From: Petunia secreta
Lineage: Eukaryota; Streptophyta; Magnoliopsida; Solanales; Solanaceae
Length of the DNA: 64,000 nucleotides
Direction: 5' to 3'
Assembly (NCBI GenBank): GCA_029990175.1
Contig: JARKIP010000740.1
Location: forward strand, 62,001 to 126,000
Part shown: positions 21,762 to 33,200 of the stretch, piece after piece
How the letters are laid out: each line of letters begins with the position of its first letter
Numbering within the stretch: the first letter of the stretch is position 1
Program-made: the position numbers and the translations under genes
The notes under the pieces: generated by a model
Seen by the model: only the letters and a program-made list of their open reading frames with translations
Told to the model about the DNA's origin: nothing
Database searches by the model: none

Positions 21762-23778
21762 TTAATCAACCACATAGTCAGAGTTGTCGTCTTGTTGGAT
21801 TGGAGTTTTGAGTTCTTCGCCAATATCAAGGGAGTTTGCCTCTGTTGCTGTACCGGGGACAGACGCTCCTAGGACCGCTATCATATAATATTCCCTTGTC
21901 ACTTCCTGATCTCCATTAATCTCTTTATCCCTATTTGGTAGGGTACTTGAGCTGTTGATGTAGGGTTGTCCCACGATGGCATTATAAGGGACCCCTCCTT
22001 TGATCACCTGGAAGGATGAAACGTAGTCCGCTCCTAGCATGCATGTTGCAAGATCTATTTCTCCAATTGCTCGTAGGGTATCCAACTTGCGGTTTATAGT
22101 GCTGCCAATGTCAACTAGGACGCCTTTGACATCTGTATCTCTTATTCAAAGTGTTATGACCAGGGTGTCAGTGAGGAGTGTTGCAGCTGGTGCTATCCTC
22201 GTCAAAAACATGATCATTTCAGCTCGGGTGTGGCCTCTTTCAAGTGCTACCTAGCTCTGATTGAATTATTAAACAATGTTGGGCCGCCGACTATCACGTT
22301 GATGGACCTCTTAGGTTCCGGCAGATCTGGAGGACCTTCTGAGCCCCTATTTCTAGCTTACGTCTGCTTTCCCCTATCTGTTAGAAAATCCTTCAAGTAT
22401 CCTTTGTTGATTAGAGCCATTACTTCTACAATTAGAGCCCTACATCCAGCAGTCTCATGCCCGTGTTTTCTTTGGAATCACAGTAAAGGTTTATGTCTCT
22501 TTTGTTGGGCTCTGCCCTCATGTTGTTGGGCCAGCATACTTGGGCACTCTTTAGATGATCTTTTACAAATTCTACGACGTTGATGCGCAATTTTTGCTCT
22601 CCAAACCTATCGGGTATCATGTCGATGCTAAGCGCTCCCTTGTGAAGAAACATTACCGCTTTTCTGCTGCCCTTCCATTTCTCCACCTATTTCGGGAAGT
22701 CGGGCTTGTAATCCCTCCTGCTTCGCTTTTCTCTATCAACGACTCGATATTCTTTGGTGTATTCCCATTTTTGACTTTGACGATTAATGTCTTCGGTGAC
22801 CGGGTGAATACCACCATTGTCAGTCGAGGATTGTTCAAGTTCAAAACGGAGCTTCTGAATATACCTCTGGTGTGGATTATTCCATATGGACACTAGGTGT
22901 TGAGTAAGACTCCACTATAACTCCCGAGTGGCCAATGAGCCCCTAGAGTTCAGACTCTTGGCAAAGGCTACCACATCGATGTTATCGGGAACTAGAGGGA
23001 GCTCCATGCATTCCCTCTGAAATGGCTCTAGGTAATCCTTCAATAGCTCACCGTCGCGTGTCGTATCTCAAAGATATCTTCCATGCGCTTCTCCTGCTTA
23101 TGGGCACCGAAGTGCACCTTCTTGAACAGATCTTGCATCTAGATGAATGCCTCGATCGAACCCATTGGTAGCTTACTGTACCAAGCGAAGGCACCCTTAG
23201 TTAAGGTCGAGCCGAATCTCTTCACCAGAGCGGATTGAGTTTCTTCTTCATTAATTTTATTGCTTTTGACGACTGTGTTATAAGCTGCAATATACTTATC
23301 CAGATCGGTGGTTCCGTCATACTTAAGGTTATCCGGTAGGTGGAAGTACATTGGTACGCGGATCGGTGCATCACTTGCTTTATATGTATGCTTATAGAAC
23401 TTCTACTCATCAACGGTTGTAACTTGAGATGGAGCACCATGCATGTTACCAATCTGATCATGGATGGTCGTCATCTCCTTCAGGATGTCCAGAATGACAA
23501 GTGTTCCTTCGATATCTTGATTTTTGACAGCTATGGAGCTACCGGGGGTTGTATCCATGTTGAGTCTTCGATTGAGTACGGATGCAGCTGACTCGTTTGC
23601 AGGTGCTTGTCCTCGCGGGGACATTGGTCTCTGAGATTATCCAGCAAATATTGCTCCTAACTTTTGGGCCATGGCTTCGGCTATGTTGGTCGAGTTTTTC
23701 TCCGCCCGTTCTTCCTGGTTTTTCAAACGACTAATGAGGAATTCCTTAAGCCTGGAGTTAATGCTGTGTGGCAGATCG
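21762..23778 (-). pseudogene. Tat-type gypsy gag-protease, degenerate
   Basis: Minus strand. The gag core at 23351-23139 includes DKYIAAYNTVVKSNKI and AFAWYSKLP, the usual retrotransposon gag fold (virus-like particle protein). Three parts lie in one frame, separated only by stops at 23637-23639, 23403-23405 and 23139-23141, all TAA or TAG. A later part (22893-22432) is broken. Protease-like sequence (22140-21762) includes VLVDIGSTINRKL where a DSG/DTG active site is expected, then YNAIVGQPYI, matching the flap-to-C-terminus pattern (LGRPW in relatives). RT, RNase H and integrase are missing. The right end stops at the 23.8-kb breakpoint. Confidence 0.75.
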
Positions 23779-23838
23779 TCAATCATCACTGATAATGGTA
23801 GATTCGGAGTTCCTGAATCAATCATCACTGATAATGGT
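23779..23838. repeat. Breakpoint between Tat gag and Ogre integrase, with a 21-bp direct repeat
   Basis: TCAATCATCACTGATAATGG (extended by one T) occurs at 23779-23799 and again at 23818-23838, 39 bases apart. The second copy is in its native integrase place. The first sits immediately before TAGATTCGGAG, which in the intact Ogre copy (52914 on) precedes the native copy. So the junction carries a copied piece of the integrase end. Confidence 0.85.
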
Positions 23839-24489
23839 GCAAACTTGAGTAGTGATTTGATGAGAGCAACTTGTGAGAGTTTCAAGATTACTCATCGCAA
23901 CTCTACTGCATACCGTCCTCAAATGAATGGAGCTGTTGAGGCGGCAAATAAGAACATCAAGAGTATTCTTCGCAAGATGATTGATAATTATAGAGATTGG
24001 CATGAAAAGTTGCCTTTTGCACTTCTTGGGTACCGCACGACCACTAGAACTTCAACTGGGGCAACTCCCTATCTTTTGTTGTATGGCACAGAAGCAGTCT
24101 TACCCGCGGAGGTAGAAATTCCTTCCTTAAGAATCATTCAAGAAGCTGAATTAGAAAATGCTGAATGGGTGAAGATCAGATGTGAGCAGTTGATGCTTAT
24201 TGATGAGAAAAGAATGAATGCAATTTGCCATGGGCAACTATATCAAAATCGCATGATCAAATCTTTTGGCAAGAAAGTGAGAGTGAGAGACTTTAAACCG
24301 GGGCAATTGGTGTTAAAGAAGATCTTTCCTAATCAAGAAGAAGCAAGGGGAAAATTTGCACCGAATTGGCAAGGTCCATATGTGGTTCATCGGGTTTTAT
24401 CCGGAGGAGCACTGATTCTGGCAGAAATGGATGGTCAAGTTTGGCCAAAAGCAATCAATGCAGATGCCGTCAAAAGATACTATGTTTGA
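23799..24489 (+). pseudogene. Integrase C-terminal part of truncated Ogre copy C2
   Basis: Begins just upstream of the second catalytic Asp (IITDNGANL) and continues through the catalytic Glu region (NGAVEAANK) to the C-terminal domain and a TGA at 24487-24489. Nearly identical to 52914-53599 in copy C1. It retains one base that C1 has lost, so its frame is intact across the Asp-to-Glu region. The first catalytic Asp, the zinc finger, RT and everything upstream are missing, so it is a fragment. Integrase joins retrotransposon cDNA to chromosomal DNA. Confidence 0.9.
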
Positions 24490-24518
24490 GGCGATCGCAA
24501 GTTAGCATGGTTTTGAAT

Positions 24519-24523
24519 GTAAT
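24519..24523. other. Target-site duplication GTAAT, left
   Basis: GTAAT directly precedes the Athila LTR (TGTTGCTCCC). It is repeated at 37103-37107. Copy C1 shows a single GTAAT at the same place (53629-53633). Confidence 0.95.
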
Positions 24524-25888
24524 TGTTGCTCCCAAACGCACACGCAAGTATACGCGGTCGCCAAGTAATAAAGTGACAGAGTCGAGTATCGTTCCCACGA
24601 GGACTATGCAGACTAGTGCTTAATAAACAATTCCTGAACAAACTATCCAGGGGTCTTTTTCCAACGATTGTAAGAGTTTTTATACTAAAGTGCAGTAATT
24701 AAAGTGCTGGAATGTAATCAAGCAATGGGGCAAAACTTTGGTTGTTAACAATATCAAGGGGGCGATCCAGGGTTAGAATTACGAACAATCCAGTTGATGT
24801 CTTCAATTGATTTCACTTCTTAAATCCCAGGTTACTAACTGACAGGTTGATTGTAATTATGAAAACCTTTCAGTTCTTCACAATCTATGCAAGCTACTCT
24901 AATCCCTGTATGTCTACGGGTTAAATCACATGCACGCATTAACGATCCTGTAATTAGTTAAACTAGGCAAGCAAGTATATGTCTATCCTACCCGCGAATT
25001 GATTCCCCGATGCCCGGGTTCACAAACTAGTTCTATTCTTCCTTATTACGTAATTAGGTTCTCTCTTTCAAGTTCAACCCAAAAACCATAGATGATGTAT
25101 AACTATCGAGCTCTAACAATTATACAAGTTAAATCAAGGAAGAATAAGTAACCCGTTATGGGATTCAATCAATGGAAATCAATCTTCAACAATCAACTTT
25201 CATGTAAACTCTAACCCCAGAACGTTAGGAAATTAGCCACACATATTCATAATCACAAGGCAAAGATTTGGTGTAATAATGAAATAATTGATGTAATAGA
25301 TGAAAGATTTCGGAATAACCCTTGTTCAATGAAGTGTGTAGCTCTCAATATTGCTCCAAAGTCAAGAACTCCTTACAAAAACTAAGTAATAAACTATTTA
25401 TATTGTTTCCAAACCCTTGTAAATAAGTTAAACCCAAAACTAGAAGGAATAGGAAGTAAAATCACGCATAAGGGGCGCTATAACGGGCGCTATAACGGGC
25501 GCCCCGTGCCTCGAAAAGCGTGCAACCAACCAGAACACGCCTCCAGGCTTCGTGCCTTTGGCCTGCGACGCGCCTGGCAACGCGCAGACCTCCTCGCGCT
25601 ATGGCTGGCGCGGCGCGGAGGCTGCAGCGCCAGGCCAGAATTTGCTCTTTTCGCTCCAAAACTCGGCTTGTGTCGTGCCTTTGTGTGCTCGATCCAATCT
25701 TCAATCATCATCCAATCAATTCATGCTCAATCAAGCTTCGAAACGCTCCAAATGTATCGCGTAACGACCTACACACGAACAACACAACATCAGCGTAAAA
25801 CCATATTCACAAGCCACCAAACAAGTGCAAAACAAGCTCAAATGTGCGGAAATATTAAGGAAAAGTAGGCATAAAATGCCGAACATCA
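24524..25888 (-). repeat. Athila 3' LTR (left)
   Basis: Plus-strand ends are TGTTGCTCCC...GAACATCA. Compared with the right LTR it has one additional 12-base unit (GCTATAACGGGC, about 25478-25504) and a few substitutions. It contains a GC-rich island (about 25475-25645) with many GCGC and CGCG steps in otherwise AT-rich sequence. Confidence 0.95.
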
Positions 25889-25902
25889 CCACCCCACACT
25901 TG
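25889..25902 (-). other. Athila polypurine tract
   Basis: Minus-strand AAGTGTGGGGTGG directly abuts the 3' LTR start (TGATGTTCGG). Three further copies of the same motif lie inside the element (27639, 29058, 29114). Confidence 0.75.
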
Positions 25903-27748
25903 AACCTTTGCTCGCCCTCGAGCAAGGCACATCTCACTTCCCAACCTAGATAGAACAGGTCTGCCTATGACTATGGTTGATACCGACCATTGAACCAATG
26001 CGCACATGACTACCATGGATCCACAACATGCCAACAATTCACCAAACTCAAAAATATGAGAACAACCACCCCAAAATAGCTCAAATGCACAAACTCAACT
26101 CAATGCAACCATGCTCCCACAAAATTACACCTATCTACTCAATCAAAAGCCATCAACTTCACCGAATTCATGCAAACCACGTGCCCTCACCAATATGAAA
26201 GAGAATGCCCCCCCATAGATCACACACAAAAACAAATATCATGAATAGAACGGGGCAATACAAATGAATTCTCTCACTCTCATGAAAGGCTCACATGTCA
26301 CACACAACGTACCATAGGCTTGCCCGTAGTGTAGGACTCCACTAATGTAGGCTCACTCCAATCGGGATTAACAAGGACTTTAGAAAGGTCGTAATGTAGG
26401 CTAAAGGGCGGGTAGGATACATATGGTAATAGTGACTACCTCCCTAAGCACTTTAATACATCACATTTATTCCAAACACAAGTCTCAACAAACCACCCAA
26501 TCACAAGTACCACACATACACCTTCTCAACAAGTAGCATATTTTCTTTTCAATCACACACTAGCAAGGACGGGATATCTTTCTCTTTTCTTTTTTTTTTT
26601 TCTTTTCCACAATTTTTTTTCTTCAACTTTGCTATTTTTTTTTCTTTTCATTTCATTTTTTTCAATTTCATTAACTTCCATCCTTGCCAATGTTTTCCAC
26701 TACTTCACAATTTTCATAAGTATTTCCCTTTTATTAGCTCCACTCAAAAGTCTCCCAACATCCAACCACAACTCCAATCATCTACACAATGGCAATAAAG
26801 TGCTTAAGGAGTAAGGGCCAAAAGAGTCAATTAAGAACAAATGGGTAGGCTCGGGGTGTGGGTGCCAATCAAAAAGGGTCAATTCAAATCACAACACAAT
26901 TTTTCAAGGTATATATATGTAATGGTAGGCAAGTAAAAGAAGGCCTTGTATCATCTCCCGACTAGAGCTAACCTAGGATTTCGCTTTGCACACACACGGG
27001 GCAAGTTCTAGACATTAATATGCAACATGGAGCAAATAAGAACATGCCTCACAACACACATTGCACGCAATCCACACAAAAAGGCTCAATCAACAACTCT
27101 CAACCAAGCTTCTAGAATGCAACTTGTGGAAATTTAAGCACTCATGCACAAAAGTTAGCAATCAAGTCAAGCAAGCGGACTTAAGCATCTCAAGGGGGTT
27201 GTTCCAATTTTTCCTTTTTTCTAAGCATGCATCAAATTAAAACCAAGGACACCACAAATAGCACATGCACTCAAGTCCAAGTCCACCGGTATCAAACAAA
27301 TCAAAGGCACCTAGCATTCTACCTTTTTCCTTAGCCTAGGGTCATCTAAAACTAACTATCCTAATCCTAATAATGAAAAAAACTACCCGGTTCAAAGGTC
27401 ACCCCGTGGAAAAGAACCGCGGCCATAAGAAAAACCACGGGGCGGATGACATGTACCTCTAATAAAACTAAAAGGAAAATCTTTTTGGAATTTTTCATTG
27501 GTTTTCTAATTTTTTTTTTCATTTTTGCATATAGTAAAGCAAGAAATAAATCAAAACAAAGTCAAGTGACAAAATAAAAAAACCTAAGGTACATGCATCC
27601 TAAACCTCAAAAATAAAAACTAGATAAAGGGCAGTACCCCACCCCACACTTAAACTAAGCAATGTCCCAGTTCGACAAAGAAGTAAGTGCAAAAGTAAGA
27701 GTACAAGAAAACTGCCCTGAAAGCTGGATGGTGCACGGGAGAGTGGAC
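25903..27748. other. Athila 3' non-coding region
   Basis: About 1.8 kb without a credible gene between the 3' ORF and the PPT. It holds a pyrimidine-rich stretch (26576-26660, mostly T and C) and a second PPT-like motif at 27639-27651. Confidence 0.7.
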
Positions 27749-28984
27749 CTAGGCCTCCGTCTCATGATCAGTCTCATACTCACTATCTGGATCATTGGCC
27801 ACAATATCGGAATCAGTGTTCTCATCCTCCCGCGGATCCACCCGTCCAGCCTCAACCTCGCCCAGCAGGACCTTCGAGGTCTCCGTCAACGGGACCTTGC
27901 GGTCAATACTAGTCATATCAACGCCCGACTGACGGGCCATAGCCTCTATCATCAAATACTGACGCGCGGCCAAGTTGGCACTTGTCTCCCGCAAATCATC
28001 CGCCGTCAGCTTCACCGGTGCTGTGGTGATCACCCCCTTGACCGAGGCAATGTCGAAAGGCCTCCAAAAATCAAGGACAATGCGATCCCCGACCTCATCT
28101 GCGGGGACGCCCGCCTTCTCTAAATATCGGGTCAAGAGGTTCCCAAAATACAACCGACTACATGATTTTTCATACCTCTCTTGTTTCATCATTTTCAACA
28201 TGTAGTACCCAATGTTCACCGGCCTCCCGGTCATGAAAAAATACACTATGCACGCCCGAGTCTTAGTGACCTCGGAATAATGGGAACATGGAAGAATCCG
28301 TGCATTTATAAACCGCATCCATACACGCGCCGGCTTGATAAACTGGGAGAAGTGCATAAACTTATGTCGCCCAGCTGCTCCTCGCCCCCACTTATGTGTG
28401 GACCCCTCACCACACAAAGTCTCCCGCAAGGCCGTGTAATCCGGTTTCTTGATGTAATTTCTCAACTCCTCATAATCGGGGTTATCTACCCCCAAGAAGG
28501 CATTCAATGCCGTGGGATCTAACTTCACCTTCACTCCCCTAACCGTCACCATGTCATCATCTCTCCACGCCTCATCGGGCTCCCAGTTAGCATAAAGTTC
28601 TTGGACCATGTCCAAGTTGGCGTGCCCCGGACTCTCAAACACTGAGTCCCACTTGAGGGCAATGATCTTCTCGGCCACATCTCTAAACTTTTGTAACACC
28701 GGCCGTTTATCAATGGCTTGCTCGGGGATGTACCCCGCAAGCCTCACATTTTTATACCATGTTTGGCAATCTCCCTTCTTCACGAAAGGGAGGCCATACC
28801 GAGTCTTGCCTCCGGGACGTGGTATCGGCACCGCGTCCTTTGGAATCTTGGCCTTAGCCTTTGCTTTTGCCTTGGGCTTGGCCGGTGCCTTACCCTTTTG
28901 CTTTGAGCTTGAAGGCTCGGTTTGAGGTTCTCTCCTCGGGCCCGCAGTAGATGAAGAACTCGCCTTTTGAGATGTGGCTACCAT
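27749..28984 (-). CDS. Athila 3' ORF, about 411 codons, putative plant transposon protein type
   Basis: Intact minus-strand ORF in the place where Athila elements carry a third, env-like ORF. I chose the ATG at 28982-28984 (context ACCATGG) over an upstream in-frame ATG at 29068 that overlaps a PPT-like motif. Visible parts: a basic Ala/Lys/Pro N-terminus (residues 1-55, with repeated AKAKAK); a globular middle (about 65-370) with FVKKGDCQTWYKNVRLAGYI, LDPTALNAFLGVDNPDYEEL and ACIVYFFMTGRPVNIGYYML; and an acidic tail (about 385-411). This pattern resembles the putative plant transposon protein domain found in many plant retroelements. I see no signal peptide or strong membrane segment, so an envelope role is not supported. 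Function unknown. Confidence 0.75.
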   Translation of the reverse strand: MVATSQKASSSSTAGPRREPQTEPSSSKQKGKAPAKPKAKAKAKAKIPKDAVPIPRPGGKTRYGLPFVKKGDCQTWYKNVRLAGYIPEQAIDKRPVLQKFRDVAEKIIALKWDSVFESPGHANLDMVQELYANWEPDEAWRDDDMVTVRGVKVKLDPTALNAFLGVDNPDYEELRNYIKKPDYTALRETLCGEGSTHKWGRGAAGRHKFMHFSQFIKPARVWMRFINARILPCSHYSEVTKTRACIVYFFMTGRPVNIGYYMLKMMKQERYEKSCSRLYFGNLLTRYLEKAGVPADEVGDRIVLDFWRPFDIASVKGVITTAPVKLTADDLRETSANLAARQYLMIEAMARQSGVDMTSIDRKVPLTETSKVLLGEVEAGRVDPREDENTDSDIVANDPDSEYETDHETEA

Positions 28985-29070
28985 GGTACCTACACAAACA
29001 CAAACATCAATGTTAGATGTATAGCTATGCACCAAAAACAATTCAAGCTCAAGGGTACCACCCCACACTT

Positions 29071-30224
29071 AGCACACACTCTATGTGGCAATCACTTGTT
29101 TCAATGGCACGAGCACCCCACACTTGAACAAAACTAGCCTTGGCAAAATATGCCACGTTTTGAATTTTTAAAATCAAGCTAGTGTGGGTGCCTCATGATC
29201 AAATCTAGTGTGTATGCAACACCTAATGTTCATTGTAAGCCTAAGGAATGCATTGCTACTCAAGAATTCACAATGTCATTGATATTTCATCTTTGAGGCT
29301 TTTTCACAAACACCTAGTGTGCACAACTTTGAACTAGCAATTTCAATTGATTTTGTAATGTGTCAACCCTCCCAATGTGTTGGGAGATCTCTTTTTACAA
29401 GTCACAAGTTCTATACTAAGCATCATAAACAATTAAGCACATCAAGATTGAATTTTTATGGAAAAGCTTGTAACTGGCTAAGAGAATCACCCATTGGTTA
29501 TAATGAAGACAACTTACATGTAATGGAGAAGGAAGAGTAGTAATGGACTTACTTGATGGTGTTAGAAGTGATTGCACAAGATTTGGGATGAGTTCAATTG
29601 TTACTAGTGAATTAGTGTGTGATTGGAGAGAATTTGGAGTGAAAGTAGTGAAGAAAACATGTTAGGAACCGGGGTTATAGGGGTGGGGAATTAAAAAATT
29701 TCGGGTCAAACCCGTTGACCCGTTTTTTAACCCAAGAATTCTGGCCTTGCGCGTTTTGCTCCGCGTCGCAGCCTCACAGCGTGCACAATTTTTAAGTTTC
29801 TGCCAAGCCCTCCGCGATAAGCCCCGCGACGCATGCCTGTCGCGTGCAAAAATTTGAAGATTCTGCCTAGCTTGGCGCGGTGGGAGGCGCGGGGCGCTCC
29901 CAACCGCGCCTAGCTTCTTTGTTTCACTTTTTCTCGCGCTTTGGGAGGCGCGGGGCACTCCCGAACGCGCCCACGAACGTTTTTTCGCACCGAATTTTCG
30001 ATTCCAAGTACAAACCAAGCGTGGGACATGTCTCGAGATGTCCCATCCCCCTCAATGCATTCATTTCACCGTATTTAGCTCACCCGATTCCTGCAAAAAC
30101 GACACACAAAAACAACAAAAACGTGACACTATAAAAACAAAAGAAAACTAAACTATTACAAGTACAAACTCGGGTTGCCTCCCGAGAAGCGCCTTATTTA
30201 ACGTCGTGGCACGACGGGTATAAA
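29071..30224. other. Athila spacer between pol and 3' ORF
   Basis: About 1.15 kb. 29690-30000 is GC-rich with repeated GGGAGGCGCGGGGC-type blocks (about 29880 and 29942), similar in style to the GC island in the LTR. The open frame on its minus strand looks like compositional chance. Confidence 0.6.
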
Positions 30225-33200
30225 TCAAGGGTCCCTCAAAGTGATTGAAGTGCGGTGATTCACCGTACCTCCCCAATAGTGCTTCACCCGTTGACCATTA
30301 ACCAAAAATGTGCTTTCAGACCCCGGGGCTCTCAATGCAACCGCTCCATGTGCGGTAACCCGAAAAACTTCAAAAGGCCCCGACCATCTCGACTTTAACT
30401 TGCCCGGAAACAATTTCAACCTCGAGTTGAACAACAATACACGCTGCCCGGGCTCAAAAGAGCGATGCTCAATGTGCTTATCATGCCACTTCTTTGTCCG
30501 CTCCTTATACAATTTCGCATTTTCATACGCATGGAAACGGAACTCTTCAAGTTCATGCAATTGGAGCATCCTCTTCTCACCCGCTAAGGCCATATCAAAG
30601 TTGAGCTTTTGAATAGCCCAATACGCCTTATGCTCTAATTCAACCGGCAAGTGACAAGCCTTCCCATAAACAAGCCTATATGGAGAGGTTCCAATAGGCG
30701 TTTTGAAAGCAGTTCGGTAGGCCCAGAGAGCATCATCTAACTTCATAGCCCAATCCTTCCTCGAGGCATTCACAGTCTTCTCAAGGATTTGCTTGATCTC
30801 TTTATTAGACACTTCCACTTGGCCACTAGTTTGGGGATGATAAGCAGTAGCCACCTTGTGGCGAACCCCATACTTAGCCAATAAATTATTGAACAACCGG
30901 TTACAAAAATGCGTACCTTCATCACTAATAATAGCCCGCGGTGTCCCAAAACGAGTGAAAATATTCTTCTTCACGAACTTCACCACCACATTCGCATCAT
31001 TTGTAGGAAGTGCAATGGCCTCCACCCATTTAGATACATAATCAACTGCTACAAGGATATATTTATTGCCCATAGAAGGTGGGAATGGACCCATAAAATC
31101 AATACCCCAACAATCAAACAGCTCAATCTCCAAAATATTGTTCAAAGGCATCTCGTGACGCCTAGTAATGGTACCCGTTCTTTGGCAACGATCACATTGC
31201 TTCACTAATGCATGAGCATCTTTAAATAAAGTAGGCCAAAAGAAACCAGATTGCAGTACCTTTGCAGCTGTTCGATCTCCACCAAGGTGGCCACCATAAG
31301 GAGAGGAATGGCAGCTCTGTAGAATCGGCTCTACTTCTTCCCTTGGAACACATCTCCTAGCTAGTTGATCAACACCTATCTTGTACAAATAGGGCTCATC
31401 CCACACATAATATCTGCTCTCATGAAGGAGTTTACGCTTCTGCTCGGCAGTTGCCCCAGGGGGATACACATTACTCACAAGAAAATTCACCATGTCAGCA
31501 TACCATGGCACCTCAGCTGCATCAAGAGCAAAAAGTTGCTCATCAGGAAATACCTCTTTAATCTCAGGCCCCTCATCTACATGATCTCTATTCTCCAGCC
31601 TTGACAAATGATCAGCTACTTGATTCTCAGTCCCCTTGCGATCTCGAATTTCAACATCAAACTCTTGCAATAGGAGAACCCATCGAATAAGTCTCGGCTT
31701 GGAGTCCTTCTTTTCAAACAAATACCGGATTGCGGCATGATCAGTGTAGACAACAACACGAGTGCCAACCAAATAAGATCTGAATTTATCAAAAGCATAA
31801 ACCACGGCTAGCAACTCCTTCTCAGTGGTAGTATAATTGGACTGGGCTGCATCAAGCGTCTTGCTTGCATAATAGATGGAGTGAAAAATTCTTCCTATTC
31901 TTTGGCCTAGAACAGCCCCAATAGCATTATCACTCGCATCACACATCAATTCAAATGGCAAAGACCAGTCAGGAGCAATGATGATTGGTGCGGTCACCAA
32001 CCTTTTCTTCAACTCTTCAAACGCCTTAATACAAGCATCATCAAACATAAATTTCACATCCTTCTCCAACAATTTGCACAAGGGAGTGGAAATTTTGGAG
32101 AAGTCCTTTATGAACCGTCTATAGAACCCTGCATGTCCCAAGAAACTACGCACCCCCTTAACAGAGATAGGTGGTGGTAATTTCTCAATAGCCTCTATCT
32201 TCGCCTTGTCAACCTCAATCCCTTGCTTTGACACCTTGTGCCCAAGTACTATGCCTTCTTGAACCATAAAGTGACATTTTTCCCAATTCAGCACCAGATT
32301 TGTTTCTTCACAACGGCTCAGCACAGCATCAAGATTCTTCAAGCATTCATCAAAAGAGTCACCAACCACTGAGAAATCATCCATAAACACTTCCACAAAT
32401 TTTTCCAACATGTCAGTGAAAATAGCCATCATGCACCGCTGAAAAGTCCCTGGGGCATTACACAACCCAAATGGCATCCTCCTAAATGCATAGGTGCCAT
32501 ATGGACAAGAAAAAGTGGTCTTCTCTTGGTCTTCAGGGGCTATCACAATTTGATTGTAGCCCGAATAACCATCCAAGAAACAATAATACTCATGGCCTGC
32601 TAGTCTATCCAACATCTGATCAACAAAAGGGAGTGGGAAGTGATCTTTCCTGGTGGCCTTGTTCAGCTTCCTATAATCAATGCAAATTCGCCACCCTGTA
32701 ACAGTTCTTGTAGGAATCAACTCATTGTTCTCATTCTTCACCACTGTCATGCCCCCTTTCTTAGGAACACATTGCACTGGACTCACCCACTTGCTGTCAG
32801 AGATAGGAAAAATTATACCAGCATCCAGCCACTTGATGACTTCTTTCTTCACCACCTCCTTCATGATTGGATTTAGCCTCCTCTACTGCTCTATGGATGG
32901 CTTATGATCTTCCTCCAAGAGAATTTTATGCATGCAGAAAGAAGGACTAATCCCTCTAATATCAGCAATAGTCCAGCCAATAGCTCTCTTGCGCTCTCGC
33001 AATACCCGCAACACCTTCTCAACCTGCACATCAGACAACAAAGAAGAAAGGATCACGGGCAAAGTATTACCTTCACCCAAATAAGCATAACGTAAATGTG
33101 CGGGTAAAGGTTTGAGCTCAAGATTAGGAGCTTTCTCAATAGACGGTTTAGCAGGAGCTAAGGTCAACGGTCTATCAAGCTCCTCAAATTTCTTTCACCC

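Noticed and set aside
25490..25868. Overlapping ORFs on both strands in the Athila LTR (also 36571-37012)
   Set aside because: Produced by the GC-rich island; they occur in both LTRs and have no domain.
27749..28984. Calling the Athila 3' ORF a true env gene
   Set aside because: Position fits, but no signal peptide, transmembrane helix or fusion segment is visible.
29662..30018. 118-codon minus-strand ORF between Athila pol and 3' ORF
   Set aside because: Arg/Ala-rich composition follows from the GC-rich repeats; no family resemblance.
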